This document shows positions 1 to 8,203 of a stretch of 32,673 nt of DNA, one piece after another. Where the stretch lies: positions 1 to 32,673 of the forward strand of contig JACRMM010000039.1 of NCBI GenBank assembly GCA_016214985.1, given 5' to 3'. Position 1 is the first letter of the stretch; each line of letters starts with the position of its first letter. The stretch comes from Deltaproteobacteria bacterium (GTDB lineage Bacteria > Desulfobacterota > Deferrisomatia > Deferrisomatales > JACRMM01). The notes below the pieces were generated by a model. It ran no database searches. It saw only the letters and a list, made by a program, of their open reading frames with translations, and had not been told where the DNA came from. The translations under genes and the position numbers were made by a program.

Positions 1-238
1 TACTAGCACTAGCTGCGACCTATAATAGCCAAACATGGCAATTTTACTTGGGCAACCGCGAACGCCTCCCGGTTCACCCCAGCGACATTCGCGGGTGCCC
101 CTGGGGAGGGCGCTCCCGAAAGTCCGACAGGCTCCTAGCCCGCGTCCAAACCGCGACCTCGCGGCGGAAGCGCGGATGGCCCTGTCCGACCCCGTCGCCG
201 ATTCCCGGGGAAGCCGAAGAGCAAACGGCAGGTCCCCC
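1..238. other. Non-coding edge beyond the NtrC-like gene
   Basis: No gene is supported here. The first 55 bases are much more AT-rich than the rest and contain TATAAT at 21-26, but its -35 region would lie off the window, so a plus-strand promoter cannot be judged. No stem followed by a T-run was found downstream of the minus-strand regulator. Long plus-strand open frames starting here run antisense through the regulator and are artefacts of high GC. Confidence 0.5.
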
Positions 239-1585
239 TCACCGCGCGGCGCGCTGGATCCCGAACTCCCGGATCCTCTTGTTCAGGGTCGGCCGGGAGA
301 TGTTCAGGATCCGGGCGGCGCGCGTCTTGTCCCACGCCGTGAAGGTCAGGATGTTCTCGATGTGGCGCCTCTCCATCTCCTCGAGCGACTGGAGCAGGAG
401 CGGCAGGGGGGTGCCCTCGCCCGAGCGCTCCAGCTGCAGCGCCTCGGGCACCAGGACGCTGCCCGGCGACAGGAGCACGGCGCGACGAAGCGCGTTCTCG
501 AGCTCGCGCACGTTGCCGGGCCAGGAGTGTTCCTGAATCCGGTCCATGGCAGCCTGGGACACGGCCTCTACCGTCGGCCCCATCTCGCGGCGGATCTTCT
601 CCAAGAAGAACTTCACCAGGAGCGGGATGTCCTCCCGGCGCTCCCGCAGGGGAGGGAGCTCGATCGACACGACCCGCAAGCGATAGTAGAGGTCCTGGCG
701 GAACGTGCCCGCGGCCATCATGGCCGCGAGGTCGCGGTTCGTCGCGGCCAGGACCCGCACGTCGGCCCGGATCGTGTGCACGCCGCCCACCCGCTCGAAC
801 TCCCGCTCCTGAAGGAAGCGCAGCAGCTTGACCTGGATGTCGGGAGAGACCTCCGAGACCTCGTCCAGGAAGAGGGTGCCGCCCTGGGCCAGCTCGAACT
901 TTCCCGGCTTCGCCTGGTACGCCCCCGTGAAGGCGCCCTTCTCGTGACCGAACAGCTCGCTCTCCAGGAGCGTGGGCGCGAGCGCCGAGCACGTGACCGT
1001 GATGAACGGCCGCGCCTTCAGCCGGCTGTTGAAGTGGATCGCGCGCGCCACGAGCTCCTTGCCGGTGCCGCTCTCCCCGTGGAGGAGCACCGTGGCCGGG
1101 GAGTCGGCGACGGCCCCGATGGCCTTGAAGACGCGCTTCATGGCCCGGCTTCTGCCCACGATCAGGTGGGGCTGAAACGGCGTGTCCGGGGTGTCGCACA
1201 GGTCGAAGCTGGACCGCGAGAGGTCCACCATCTCGGCGGCCTTCTCCAACACGTCCGCGAGCTCGTCGAGGTCCAGCGGCTTTCCCAGGTGATCGAGCGC
1301 GCCCAGCCGGATGGCCTCGATCGCCGTCTGCATGTCGTCGTACGCGGTGATCACGACCACCGGAAGCGTCGGCCGCCGGAGCTTGAGCTCGCGCAGCACC
1401 TCGAACCCGTCCATCTTCGGGAGCCGCAGGTCGAGCAGGACCAGGTCCACCTCCTCCGAGGAGCCTTTCTCCACACCGGCGGGTCCGTCGGCCGCGGTCT
1501 CCACGGCGTACCCCCGGCGAACCAGGTGCATCTCCAGCGTGCGGCGCACCGCAGCATCGTCGTCCACCACGAGAATGTGCTTCAT
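239..1585 (-). CDS. Sigma54-dependent response regulator, NtrC family
   Basis: A 448-residue cytoplasmic activator that, when phosphorylated, should remodel sigma54-RNA polymerase. The receiver domain (about 1-115) has the acidic pocket DDD at 8-10, phosphoacceptor Asp52 in [10 protein letters not shown], Thr80 and Lys102. The AAA+ domain (about 142-370) shows Walker A GESGTGKE at 170-177, the sigma54-contact loop GAFTGA at 217-222 and Walker B LFLDEV at 238-243. The C-terminus holds a Fis-type helix-turn-helix ([19 protein letters not shown]). The ATG at 1585 is chosen because the receiver starts there and GAGAGGAGG lies just upstream; the open frame upstream of it is out-of-frame sensor kinase sequence. 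Start and kinase stop overlap as ATGA, so the two are a translationally coupled two-component pair. The signal is unknown. Confidence 0.95.
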   Translation of the reverse strand: MKHILVVDDDAAVRRTLEMHLVRRGYAVETAADGPAGVEKGSSEEVDLVLLDLRLPKMDGFEVLRELKLRRPTLPVVVITAYDDMQTAIEAIRLGALDHLGKPLDLDELADVLEKAAEMVDLSRSSFDLCDTPDTPFQPHLIVGRSRAMKRVFKAIGAVADSPATVLLHGESGTGKELVARAIHFNSRLKARPFITVTCSALAPTLLESELFGHEKGAFTGAYQAKPGKFELAQGGTLFLDEVSEVSPDIQVKLLRFLQEREFERVGGVHTIRADVRVLAATNRDLAAMMAAGTFRQDLYYRLRVVSIELPPLRERREDIPLLVKFFLEKIRREMGPTVEAVSQAAMDRIQEHSWPGNVRELENALRRAVLLSPGSVLVPEALQLERSGEGTPLPLLLQSLEEMERRHIENILTFTAWDKTRAARILNISRPTLNKRIREFGIQRAAR

Positions 1586-3438
1586 GGCCTCGCGCCTCCT
1601 CTCTCGTCCGAGCCCGGCGCCGGGCTCCCCTGCCCAGGGCCCTCGGGTGCCGCAGGCCCCCCCAGGGGGAGGCGGATCGTCACGGTGGTTCCCCCCGACG
1701 GACTGCCCTCCACGTCCACGGCCCCTCCGTGGCGCAGCACGATGCTCTGAACCGTGGGGAGCCCCAACCCACCTCCCTGGGCCTTGGTGGTGAAGAAGAG
1801 GTCGAAGACCCGCTCCCGGTCCTCGGGGCGCACCCCCACGCCGGTGTCGGCGACGCGCAGCAGCGCCGTATCGTCGCTGCGGATCGCGGCGAGCGAGAGG
1901 CGCTTCGGACCGGGGACGTCCTCCATCGCCTCGACCGCGTTCAGGACGAGGTTCAAGAGCACCTGTTGGATCTGCTCCGGGTCGCACACGACCGTGCGCA
2001 GGTCACCATCGATCTCCACGTCCGCCGCGATCCCGGCCTCGGCCAGGGAGCGACCCATGAGCCGCACGACCCGACGCGCCTCGTCGCCCAGGTCCGTGGG
2101 CACCAGGCGCAGCGGCCGGGGCCGGGCGAATCCCATGACGTCGCTCAGGAGGCGGTTCAGACGGAGAATCTCCTCCTCCACGATCGCGAAGTTCTCGCGC
2201 AGGGGGCCCTCCGACGGAGACTCCTCCCGGATCATCTGCACGTTCATCCGGATGGCCGAGAGGGGATTGCGGATCTCGTGGGTCAGGCCCAGGGCCAGCT
2301 GCCCCGCGGCAGCGAGCTTCTTCGCCGCGAGGAGCTCCTCGAAGGTCGCCTCCTGCTCGGCCCGGGCCACGGCCAGGTCGCGCGTGCGCACCGTCACCTC
2401 GCGCGAGAGCATCCGGTTCCACCCCATGAGCAACGCGAAGAGCGCCACCGCCCCCCCCAACATCCCTGCCCCGACCGCGGTGGAGAACACCTCCTGCCGC
2501 CGGAGGAAGGAGGACAGAAGCGCCTCGACCTCTCGCTCCGGGGTGCCGACCCCGAGCACCCACAGGTGGTCGCCGATGCGTACCGGCGCGTAGCCCACGA
2601 GCTTTCGCACGGTTTTGGACGGGTCCACCGGGTCCTCGAACTCGTACCGGCCCGTGCCGGGCTGTCCGCTCCCCATCGCGATCGCCAGCGAGTAGAGCCG
2701 GGGCCAGCGGGGCAGGAACGCCTCGTCGAAGGTGTGGCCGTCGATCCGTCCCTGGGGATGGACCAGCACCATGCGGTTCTGGCTGTCCATGAGCCAGGCG
2801 TATCCGTGCTCCCCGATCCGCACCGAGAGGATGTGCTTGCGGGCGATCTCTCCGAAGTTCACGGCGAACAGCGCCAACCCGTTGAACCGGCCCCCCTTGC
2901 CGTAGATCCCCTCCACTACGACCAGCGCCTTCTCCCCCTTGGCCGCGCCGGTCACGAGCCGTCGCAGCGAGGTCACGTACATCTGCCCGGGCCTGCCCTT
3001 GTCGCGGGCCCAGGCGAAGTAGTCTCGCCAGGCGAGGTTCACGCCAAGGGTGTCGGAGGAGGGGGGAACGGACGTGACGATGGTCCCGCGGCGGTCCAGC
3101 ACGGCCAGGTCGATCACCGAGGTGCCCGCAACGCTCTCGTACACGCGCGCGAGGCTGCCCCGGACCTCCCGGGCGCGGCCCGGGGTCACTGCGCCCGCCT
3201 CGAAGAGGCTCACCACGAGGCCGAGCTCGCGCCGGAAGGTGTCGAACAGGCCCTCCACGCTGCGCGACGCCTGCTCCGCCAGCAGCAGCTGCTGCCGGCT
3301 GTACTGCTCGAAGAACCGCTCGCGCGCCTCCAGGCGGACGGCTCGCGTCGTGTGGACGAGCCAGGCGACGGTGGCAGCGGTGGCGACCACGAGCAGGAAG
3401 GGGGGGATCCAGCGTCTCGTGTGGATCAGGCGGGTCAT
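1582..3438 (-). CDS. Membrane sensor histidine kinase with periplasmic Cache-like domain (NtrB-like)
   Basis: A 618-residue inner-membrane kinase, partner of the NtrC-like regulator. One membrane helix lies at about 11-30, a periplasmic sensing region at about 31-318 reads as a double-Cache domain (segments such as RIGEHGYAWLMDSQ and MVLVHPQG), and a second helix spans about 319-340. The cytoplasmic part has a short coiled linker, an H-box GLTHEIRNPLS with phospho-acceptor His387, an N-box LLNLVLNAVEAM (Asn500), a G1 box VADTGVGV and a G2 box GGGLGLPTVQSI. The last 28 residues are a Pro/Gly-rich tail. The ATG at 3438 gives a proper N-in membrane anchor; 53 codons of open frame upstream are Arg/Pro-rich and unlikely to be translated. 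No strong Shine-Dalgarno is visible. Cache domains bind small ligands such as organic acids or amino acids; the ligand here is not known. Confidence 0.92.
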   Translation of the reverse strand: MTRLIHTRRWIPPFLLVVATAATVAWLVHTTRAVRLEARERFFEQYSRQQLLLAEQASRSVEGLFDTFRRELGLVVSLFEAGAVTPGRAREVRGSLARVYESVAGTSVIDLAVLDRRGTIVTSVPPSSDTLGVNLAWRDYFAWARDKGRPGQMYVTSLRRLVTGAAKGEKALVVVEGIYGKGGRFNGLALFAVNFGEIARKHILSVRIGEHGYAWLMDSQNRMVLVHPQGRIDGHTFDEAFLPRWPRLYSLAIAMGSGQPGTGRYEFEDPVDPSKTVRKLVGYAPVRIGDHLWVLGVGTPEREVEALLSSFLRRQEVFSTAVGAGMLGGAVALFALLMGWNRMLSREVTVRTRDLAVARAEQEATFEELLAAKKLAAAGQLALGLTHEIRNPLSAIRMNVQMIREESPSEGPLRENFAIVEEEILRLNRLLSDVMGFARPRPLRLVPTDLGDEARRVVRLMGRSLAEAGIAADVEIDGDLRTVVCDPEQIQQVLLNLVLNAVEAMEDVPGPKRLSLAAIRSDDTALLRVADTGVGVRPEDRERVFDLFFTTKAQGGGLGLPTVQSIVLRHGGAVDVEGSPSGGTTVTIRLPLGGPAAPEGPGQGSPAPGSDERGGARP

Positions 3439-3592
3439 CGTTCCCGGGGGGCCGTGGGAGTCCGATCGGCTCGGGGCGAGTGGCCAGACCACGCGCCCCA
3501 AGCCCAGGATCCTAGCATGGCCCGGCGCCCCGTGGGCAAGAAATCCGGCGAACCACCGGGGCGACCACCGCCGCGGGTCGCCAAACAGTTTC

Positions 3593-3606
3593 GGCACGAG
3601 CCCCGC
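3593..3606 (+). promoter_or_regulatory. Possible sigma54 (-24/-12) promoter for the nitroreductase
   Basis: The segment GGCACG-AGCC-CCGC has the obligatory GG and GC doublets 12 bases apart, as in the consensus TGGCACG-N4-TTGC. The -24 half matches well (CGGCACG); the -12 half keeps only the GC. It points at the nitroreductase start 60 bases downstream and lies between that gene and the divergent sigma54-activator operon, which makes a functional link plausible. In such GC-rich DNA a chance match is possible. Confidence 0.3.
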
Positions 3607-3665
3607 CCCGTAGTAGCATGGCGGCTCGCCCGGGCCGCGGCCGGCCCTCTCCCCCTGGAGGACGC

Positions 3666-4514
3666 ATGCTCATCCGAATCGACCCCGAGAAGTGCACCCG
3701 TTGCGGCGCCTGCGTCGCCGACTGCCCGATCCGGATCGTCCGAATGACCGAGCCGGGCCCGATGGTGGCCGAAGACGACGCGCCTCTGTGCATCGCCTGC
3801 GGTCACTGCGTGGCCGTCTGCCCGGAAGCGGCGCTCGATCACGCCGCCATGACCGCGGCCACCTGCCCGCCGGTAGACCGGGGGGAGGCCTTCACCCCCG
3901 AGCAGGCCGCGCAGTTCCTCCGAGCCCGCCGCTCCATCCGGCAGTACCGGGAGCGGTCGGTCGAACCCGAGGTCCTCGTCCGCCTCCTTCGCCTCGCCAG
4001 CTGGGCCCCCAGCGGTCACAACTCCCAGCCGGTGGAGTGGCTCGTGCTCTCGGGGCCGAGCGAGGTCCGCCGCATGTCGGGCCTCGTCGCGGACTGGATG
4101 CGGTGGCTCGAAACCGCGCACCCCGAGACGTTCCGGCTCCTGCATCTGGATCGGGTCCTGGGGGCCGCGGCGCGGGGTGAGGACCGGATTCTCCGGGGCG
4201 CGCCCCACCTGATCGTCGCCCACGCCCCGAAGGACAGCCGGGTCGCCCCGGCCGCGGCGATCACCGCCCTGGCCTACCTCGAGCTCGCCGCCACCAGCCT
4301 CGACCTCGGCACCTGCTGGGCCGGGTACTTCTCCGCCGCGGCCGCGGTGTTTACGCCGCTCCAGGAGGCACTGGCGCTCCCGGACGGCCATGGGACCCTC
4401 GGGGCGGCCATGGTCGGCTATCCGGTGGTCCGGTACTCGAGGATCCCTCTGCGGCGCGAGCCGCGGATCTCCTGGCGCCACGGGCACTCGGACCGCGGGG
4501 CCCCGGGCGCGTGA
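3666..4514 (+). CDS. Nitroreductase-family flavoprotein with N-terminal 2[4Fe-4S] ferredoxin domain
   Basis: A 282-residue cytoplasmic protein. Residues 1-60 are a bacterial-type ferredoxin with two CxxCxxCxxxC clusters (Cys10, 13, 16, 20 and Cys42, 45, 48, 52; the second is followed by Pro). From about 78 a nitroreductase fold begins with the FMN-binding stretch RRSIRQYRE (88-96) and ASWAPSGHNSQPVEW (111-125), typical of this family. The fusion implies electron delivery from reduced ferredoxin or its own clusters to FMN; the final substrate cannot be read from sequence. The ATG at 3666 is preceded by GGAGG at 3657-3661 with four bases between. The gene is transcribed alone, divergent from the NtrB/NtrC-like pair. 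Fusions of this type are common in strict anaerobes. Confidence 0.93.
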   Translation: MLIRIDPEKCTRCGACVADCPIRIVRMTEPGPMVAEDDAPLCIACGHCVAVCPEAALDHAAMTAATCPPVDRGEAFTPEQAAQFLRARRSIRQYRERSVEPEVLVRLLRLASWAPSGHNSQPVEWLVLSGPSEVRRMSGLVADWMRWLETAHPETFRLLHLDRVLGAAARGEDRILRGAPHLIVAHAPKDSRVAPAAAITALAYLELAATSLDLGTCWAGYFSAAAAVFTPLQEALALPDGHGTLGAAMVGYPVVRYSRIPLRREPRISWRHGHSDRGAPGA

Positions 4515-4540
4515 GCGCCAAGGGCGTTCCTCTCGGCCCT

Positions 4541-4640
4541 GGGGGGCGGTGGGCGGGGGCAGCGAAGCGCGGCGCGGCATCGACGCAGACCTCGAATCTC
4601 GCATCGCGCCGCGCGAAGTTGGCCCCGCCCACCGCCCCCC
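4541..4640. repeat. Large imperfect inverted repeat (18 + 10 bp arms)
   Basis: Bases 4541-4558 are the exact reverse complement of 4623-4640 (18 bp), and 4567-4576 are the exact reverse complement of 4605-4614 (10 bp). A mismatched bulge separates the two stems and a 28-base loop closes the structure. The GC content makes it very stable as RNA. It is followed by only a short CCGTTTGCG, so it is not a classical terminator, although it could still end transcription from the nitroreductase or act as a structured leader or repeat element. Confidence 0.7.
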
Positions 4641-4717
4641 CGTTTGCGTACCTCGATGGCACTGTCCCGCGCCCCGCGGCAATGGCCGGGACGTCTAGGT
4701 TTGCCCTGCTACATCTC

Positions 4718-4732
4718 GTTACACTTTCTTAC
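4718..4732 (-). promoter_or_regulatory. CpxR-like binding site
   Basis: On the minus strand the sequence reads GTAAG-AAAGT-GTAAC, eight matches of ten to the CpxR box GTAAA-N5-GTAAA with the right 5-base spacer. It lies about 120 bases upstream of an OmpR/CpxR-type regulator gene, so autoregulation of the efflux operon is a reasonable inference. Orientation relative to the promoter is not known because no clear -10/-35 pair could be assigned. Confidence 0.4.
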
Positions 4733-4854
4733 GCGCCCGAGACGACTCGGCCTTCCGCCGAGCCGTAGCATGGAACCCTCTGCCGCGCACCGCCTCGGTG
4801 CGCGGGCCGCGCCGAACCCCTCGACCGCCTCGTGCGGCAGCGGAGCCTCCTCCG

Positions 4855-5556
4855 GTGAACCAGGCGATTCTGATCATCGACGACGATGCGAAGCTCAATA
4901 CCCTGCTTGAGGACTACCTCCGGGGGTTCGGCTTTCGCGCGAGCTCGGTCACCGACCCCGGCGAGGGCCTCCGGCGGATCCGGCGGGACCCACCGGACCT
5001 GGTGATCCTGGACGTGATGATGCCGGGGATGGACGGCTTCGAGGCCTGCAAGACCATCCGCAGGGAGTCGGCCGTCCCGATCGTCATGCTCACCGCCCGC
5101 GGCGAGGTGATGGACCGGATCGTCGGCCTCGAGCTCGGCGCCGACGACTATCTGCCGAAGCCCTTCGAGCCCCGGGAGCTCGTCGCCCGCATCCAGTCGG
5201 TGCTCCGCCGCCACGCGGGGACGGGCCCTCCCGAAGTGCTCCGTTGCGGCCCGCTCACGATCGACCTCGGCCGGCGCTCCGTGCTCCTCGACGGCGCCCC
5301 CGTGGACCTCACCACGACCGAGTTCGAGGTGCTCGCGCTCTTCGCCCGCAACCCCGGCAAGGTGCTCACCCGGGAGGCGATCCTGGAGGAGCTGCGGGGA
5401 ATCGAGTGGGAGAGCTACAACCGCGCCGTGGATGTGGTGATCAGCCGCCTGCGCCACAAGCTCGGCGACGACCCGAAGTATCCCCGGCTCTTCAAGACCG
5501 TCTGGGGGGCCGGGTACGCCTTCATCGGCGAGGCCGGCGGCGATCGGGACGGGTGA
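4855..5556 (+). CDS. OmpR-family response regulator (CpxR/RstA-like)
   Basis: A 233-residue DNA-binding regulator. The receiver domain (1-118) has acidic residues D9-D11, phosphoacceptor Asp53 in LVILDVMMPGMDGF, Thr80 and Lys102. A winged-helix domain follows (about 130-228) with TTTEFEVLALFARNPGKV, the recognition-helix region YNRAVDVVISRLRHKLG and the wing KTVWGAGYAFIG. The start is taken as GTG at 4855 because the receiver begins immediately and GGAG lies nine bases upstream; the longer frame adds only a Pro/Arg-rich leader. It is the first gene of an operon with its kinase and a MacAB-TolC-type exporter, which it probably controls. A CpxR-like box sits upstream. Confidence 0.93.
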   Translation: MNQAILIIDDDAKLNTLLEDYLRGFGFRASSVTDPGEGLRRIRRDPPDLVILDVMMPGMDGFEACKTIRRESAVPIVMLTARGEVMDRIVGLELGADDYLPKPFEPRELVARIQSVLRRHAGTGPPEVLRCGPLTIDLGRRSVLLDGAPVDLTTTEFEVLALFARNPGKVLTREAILEELRGIEWESYNRAVDVVISRLRHKLGDDPKYPRLFKTVWGAGYAFIGEAGGDRDG

Positions 5557-5560
5557 CCGC

Positions 5561-6856
5561 ATGCTGCGAAGCGTCCGGCGTTCGATCTTCCTGAAGCTCC
5601 TCGTCGTGCTCATTGTGACCGGGGGGCTCGTCAACGTGCTCGTGGGCGGCTTCTTCCGGGTCACCGCGCGCCGGTCGCCGAGGACCGCGGGCCGCCGCCT
5701 GCTCGTCGACCACGTCCACCGCTTCATCGAGGCCATGGGAACGCCCCCCGACCGGGCGAAGGCCGAGGCGCTGACCCGCCAGCTTCCCCTCGCCATCCGC
5801 TACGACGGCCCCTCGGGCCACTGGGTGGTGGGCGAGGGGGCGGCGGCGGGCGCGGACCTCACGCCCACGGACGACCCCCGGGTGCGCACCGCGGTGCGCG
5901 ACCGGGTCTTCCTCATCGCCGTGGAGGAGCCCCCGGGCCGCTTCCTGTTCGCCATCGATCTGCGGCGCGAGCGCGACACGCCCGAGGAGTGGGTCGCGGC
6001 GCTCGTCGTGCTGCTGACCCTGGTGCTCGCCGGCGCGTACCTCGCGATCCGCTGGATCCTCAGGCCTCTCCAGTGGCTGACCGAGGGCGTCCACGCGGTT
6101 TCGGCCGGCAACCTGGACCACCGCGTCCGCCGGCGGGGGGACGACGACCTGGGAGAGCTCGCGGCCTCGTTCAACGTGATGACCCAGCGGGTCCGCGACA
6201 TGATCCAGGCCCGGTGGGAACTGCTCCTCAACGTGAGCCACGAGCTGCGGTCGCCGCTGACCCGCATCAAGGTCGCCCTGGAGTTCCTGCCGGAGGCCCC
6301 GGCCCGGGAGAGCATCCGGGAGGACGTGCTGGGGATGGAGGCCATGGTCGGCGAGATCTTGGAGACCGAGCGGCTCGAGAGTCCTTACGGGGGCCTGCAT
6401 CGTCGGACGATTGACGTCGCTTCGCTCGCCACCGATGTCGCGCAGGGCTTCGAGGGTGAGCCGCCGGGCGTGGCGCTGAGCGTGCCGGAGGAGCCCCTCG
6501 TGCTCTGGGTCGACGCGGACCGGCTGCGCTCCGCGATCCGCAACGTCCTGGAGAACGCGGTCAAGCACTCGGACTCGGTGGGCCCTGCGGTCGACCTCAC
6601 GGTGGAGCGCGAGGCGGACGGCGCAGTGGTGCGCGTGCGAAACCGCGGCACACCGATCGCCCCGGAGGAGCTCCCCCTGCTCTTCGAGCCCTTCTACCGC
6701 GTGGACAAGTCCCGCGCCCGGTCGACCGGGGGCTACGGGCTGGGCCTGAGCCTGTGCCGGACGATCCTGGAGAAGCACGGCGGGAGCGTCACGATGACGA
6801 GCGACGCCCGAGAGGGAACCGTCGTCAGCCTGCACCTGCCCGGCACGATCCGATGA
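5561..6856 (+). CDS. Membrane sensor histidine kinase with HAMP domain (CpxA/CusS-like)
   Basis: A 431-residue partner kinase of the preceding regulator, four bases downstream of its stop. It has membrane helices at about 9-32 and 144-164 around a small periplasmic domain of about 110 residues, then HAMP (about 165-215), an H-box NVSHELRSPLTRIK with His227, an N-box LRSAIRNVLENAVKHS, and a G2 box GGYGLGLSLCRTILEKHGG. The G1 box reads VRNRGTPI instead of VxDxGxG; the same Asn-x-Gly-Thr-Pro form occurs in the copper/silver kinase CusS, so it need not mean loss of activity. Small periplasmic domain and operon context suggest it senses envelope stress, metal or a drug-like compound; which one is unknown. 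Confidence 0.92.
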   Translation: MLRSVRRSIFLKLLVVLIVTGGLVNVLVGGFFRVTARRSPRTAGRRLLVDHVHRFIEAMGTPPDRAKAEALTRQLPLAIRYDGPSGHWVVGEGAAAGADLTPTDDPRVRTAVRDRVFLIAVEEPPGRFLFAIDLRRERDTPEEWVAALVVLLTLVLAGAYLAIRWILRPLQWLTEGVHAVSAGNLDHRVRRRGDDDLGELAASFNVMTQRVRDMIQARWELLLNVSHELRSPLTRIKVALEFLPEAPARESIREDVLGMEAMVGEILETERLESPYGGLHRRTIDVASLATDVAQGFEGEPPGVALSVPEEPLVLWVDADRLRSAIRNVLENAVKHSDSVGPAVDLTVEREADGAVVRVRNRGTPIAPEELPLLFEPFYRVDKSRARSTGGYGLGLSLCRTILEKHGGSVTMTSDAREGTVVSLHLPGTIR

Positions 6857-6883
6857 GCTGCGGACAGAGAGGAGAGAGAGTTC

Positions 6884-8203
6884 GTGAAAAAATGGATCCT
6901 GATCGCGGCGGTCGCCGCCGCGCTTGTCGTCGCCGGCTTCTATCTGATGCCCCGCTCCAAGACGGCCAAGAGCCCTGAGCCTGACCCGACCGCCACGGCA
7001 CAACGGGGGCCGCTGGTCGACAGCGTGGCTTCCGACGGCAAGGTCGTCTCGGACCTGGACGTGGAGATCAAGTGCAAGGCGAGCGGAGAGATCGTGAAGC
7101 TCCCCTTCGACGTGAGCCAGGCGGTGAAGAAGGGGCAGCTCCTCGTGGAGCTCGACCCGGTCGACGAGGAGCGCAGCGTGCGGCAAGCCCAGGCGGCGCT
7201 CGCCTCCTCCCAGGCGAAGCTCGTCAGTGCCCGCGAAAACCTGGCCCTCGAGGTCGCGAACCTGGTCACGGACCGCAAGCGCTCCGACTCGGCCCTGGCC
7301 TCGGCCCAGGCCCAGGCCCAGGACGCCCGGGCCAAGGCGAACCGCGTCAAGGAGCTCCTGGCGCGCAAGCTCGCGAGCCAGGAGGAGTACGAGACGGCCG
7401 AGACCAGCGCCGTCCAGGCCGCCGCCGCGCTCGACGCGGCGAAGATCAAGCCCGAAGAGCTCAGGGCCCGGGAGAGGGCCCTGGAGCTCAATCGCCAGCA
7501 GATCCGCGTGGCCGAGGCCCAGGTGGAGAACGACCGGATCGCCCTGGAGGTCGCCCGTCAGCGGCTCTCCGACACCCGTGTCATGGCCCCCATGGACGGG
7601 GTCGTCACGGCGCGCGACGTCCAGGTCGGCCAGATCATCTCCTCCCCCATCTCCAATGTGGGCGGCGGCACCACGGTCCTGACCCTCTCGGACCTGCGCC
7701 GCATGTACGTCCTGGCCTCCGTGGACGAGGCGGACATTGGGAAGGTCCGAGTCGACCAGCCGGTGAAGGTCACGGTCGACGCCTATCCGGGCAAGCGCTT
7801 CGCGGGCACAGTCGTGCGGATCTCCCCGCGGGGCGTCAACGTCTCGAACGTGGTGACGTTCGAGGTCAAGATCGAAGTCACTTCCCCGGACAAGGACCTC
7901 CTGCGGCCCGAGATGACGGCCAACGTGGAGATCGTCGCCGCCCGCAAGGACGACGCGCTCCTCATTCCGGCCGACGCGGTCGTGCGCAAGGGTGGCAAGC
8001 CCCGGGTGACCGTGGTCAAGGCCGACGGGACCCGCGAGGAGCGGCCCGTGGAGGTCGGCATCGGCGATGGCCAGAAGCTGGAGATCACGGCCGGGCTCTC
8101 CGCGGGCGAGACGATCGTGGTCCGCAAGGGCGAGGCCGGGAGCAAGTGGAGCGGAAACCGCGGCCCGGGCAACCCGTTGATGATGGGGGGGAGGCCCCAC
8201 TGA
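6884..8203 (+). CDS. macA: Periplasmic adaptor (membrane fusion) protein, HlyD/MacA-like
   Basis: A 439-residue adaptor linking the MacB-type ABC transporter to the outer-membrane channel. It has an N-terminal membrane anchor (3-22), a first lipoyl half (about 60-92, with FDVSQAVKKGQLLVELD), a long Ala/Glu/Arg-rich coiled-coil hairpin (about 95-228), a second lipoyl half (TRVMAPMDGVVTARDVQVGQ), a beta-barrel (about 262-350) and a membrane-proximal domain. The start is GTG at 6884 after a purine-rich GAGAGGAGAGAGAG. The stop overlaps the macB start as TGATG, so the two are translationally coupled. MacA assignment rests on the partner and overall layout; other ABC-type adaptors look alike. Confidence 0.92.
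   Translation: MKKWILIAAVAAALVVAGFYLMPRSKTAKSPEPDPTATAQRGPLVDSVASDGKVVSDLDVEIKCKASGEIVKLPFDVSQAVKKGQLLVELDPVDEERSVRQAQAALASSQAKLVSARENLALEVANLVTDRKRSDSALASAQAQAQDARAKANRVKELLARKLASQEEYETAETSAVQAAAALDAAKIKPEELRARERALELNRQQIRVAEAQVENDRIALEVARQRLSDTRVMAPMDGVVTARDVQVGQIISSPISNVGGGTTVLTLSDLRRMYVLASVDEADIGKVRVDQPVKVTVDAYPGKRFAGTVVRISPRGVNVSNVVTFEVKIEVTSPDKDLLRPEMTANVEIVAARKDDALLIPADAVVRKGGKPRVTVVKADGTREERPVEVGIGDGQKLEITAGLSAGETIVVRKGEAGSKWSGNRGPGNPLMMGGRPH

Larger units (their letters stand above)
4515..4854. other. 340-base intergenic region with a large inverted repeat and a regulator box
   Basis: No coding gene is supported. The stretch holds a 100-base imperfect inverted repeat (4541-4640), a CpxR-like box (4718-4732) and a small hairpin CTCGGC/GCCGAG (4746-4762), and ends in the leader of the response regulator gene. 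It probably contains the end of the nitroreductase transcript and the promoter of the efflux operon. Confidence 0.6.

Noticed and set aside
21..26. TATAAT as a plus-strand promoter at the window edge
   Set aside because: The -35 would lie before base 1, and no plus-strand gene follows.
35..1750. 571-codon plus-strand open frame, and similar long antisense frames at 1729-3747, 5522-8200, 11472-14153, 15939-17903 and 17858-21313
   Set aside because: They lie opposite genes with complete, recognisable motifs. Their products are Arg/Pro/Gly/His-rich without domains, as expected in high-GC DNA.
3509..3539. TTGCCC-N19-TAGGAT on the minus strand as promoter for the NtrB/NtrC-like pair
   Set aside because: Spacing is two bases too long and both hexamers match only four of six; not distinguishable from chance.
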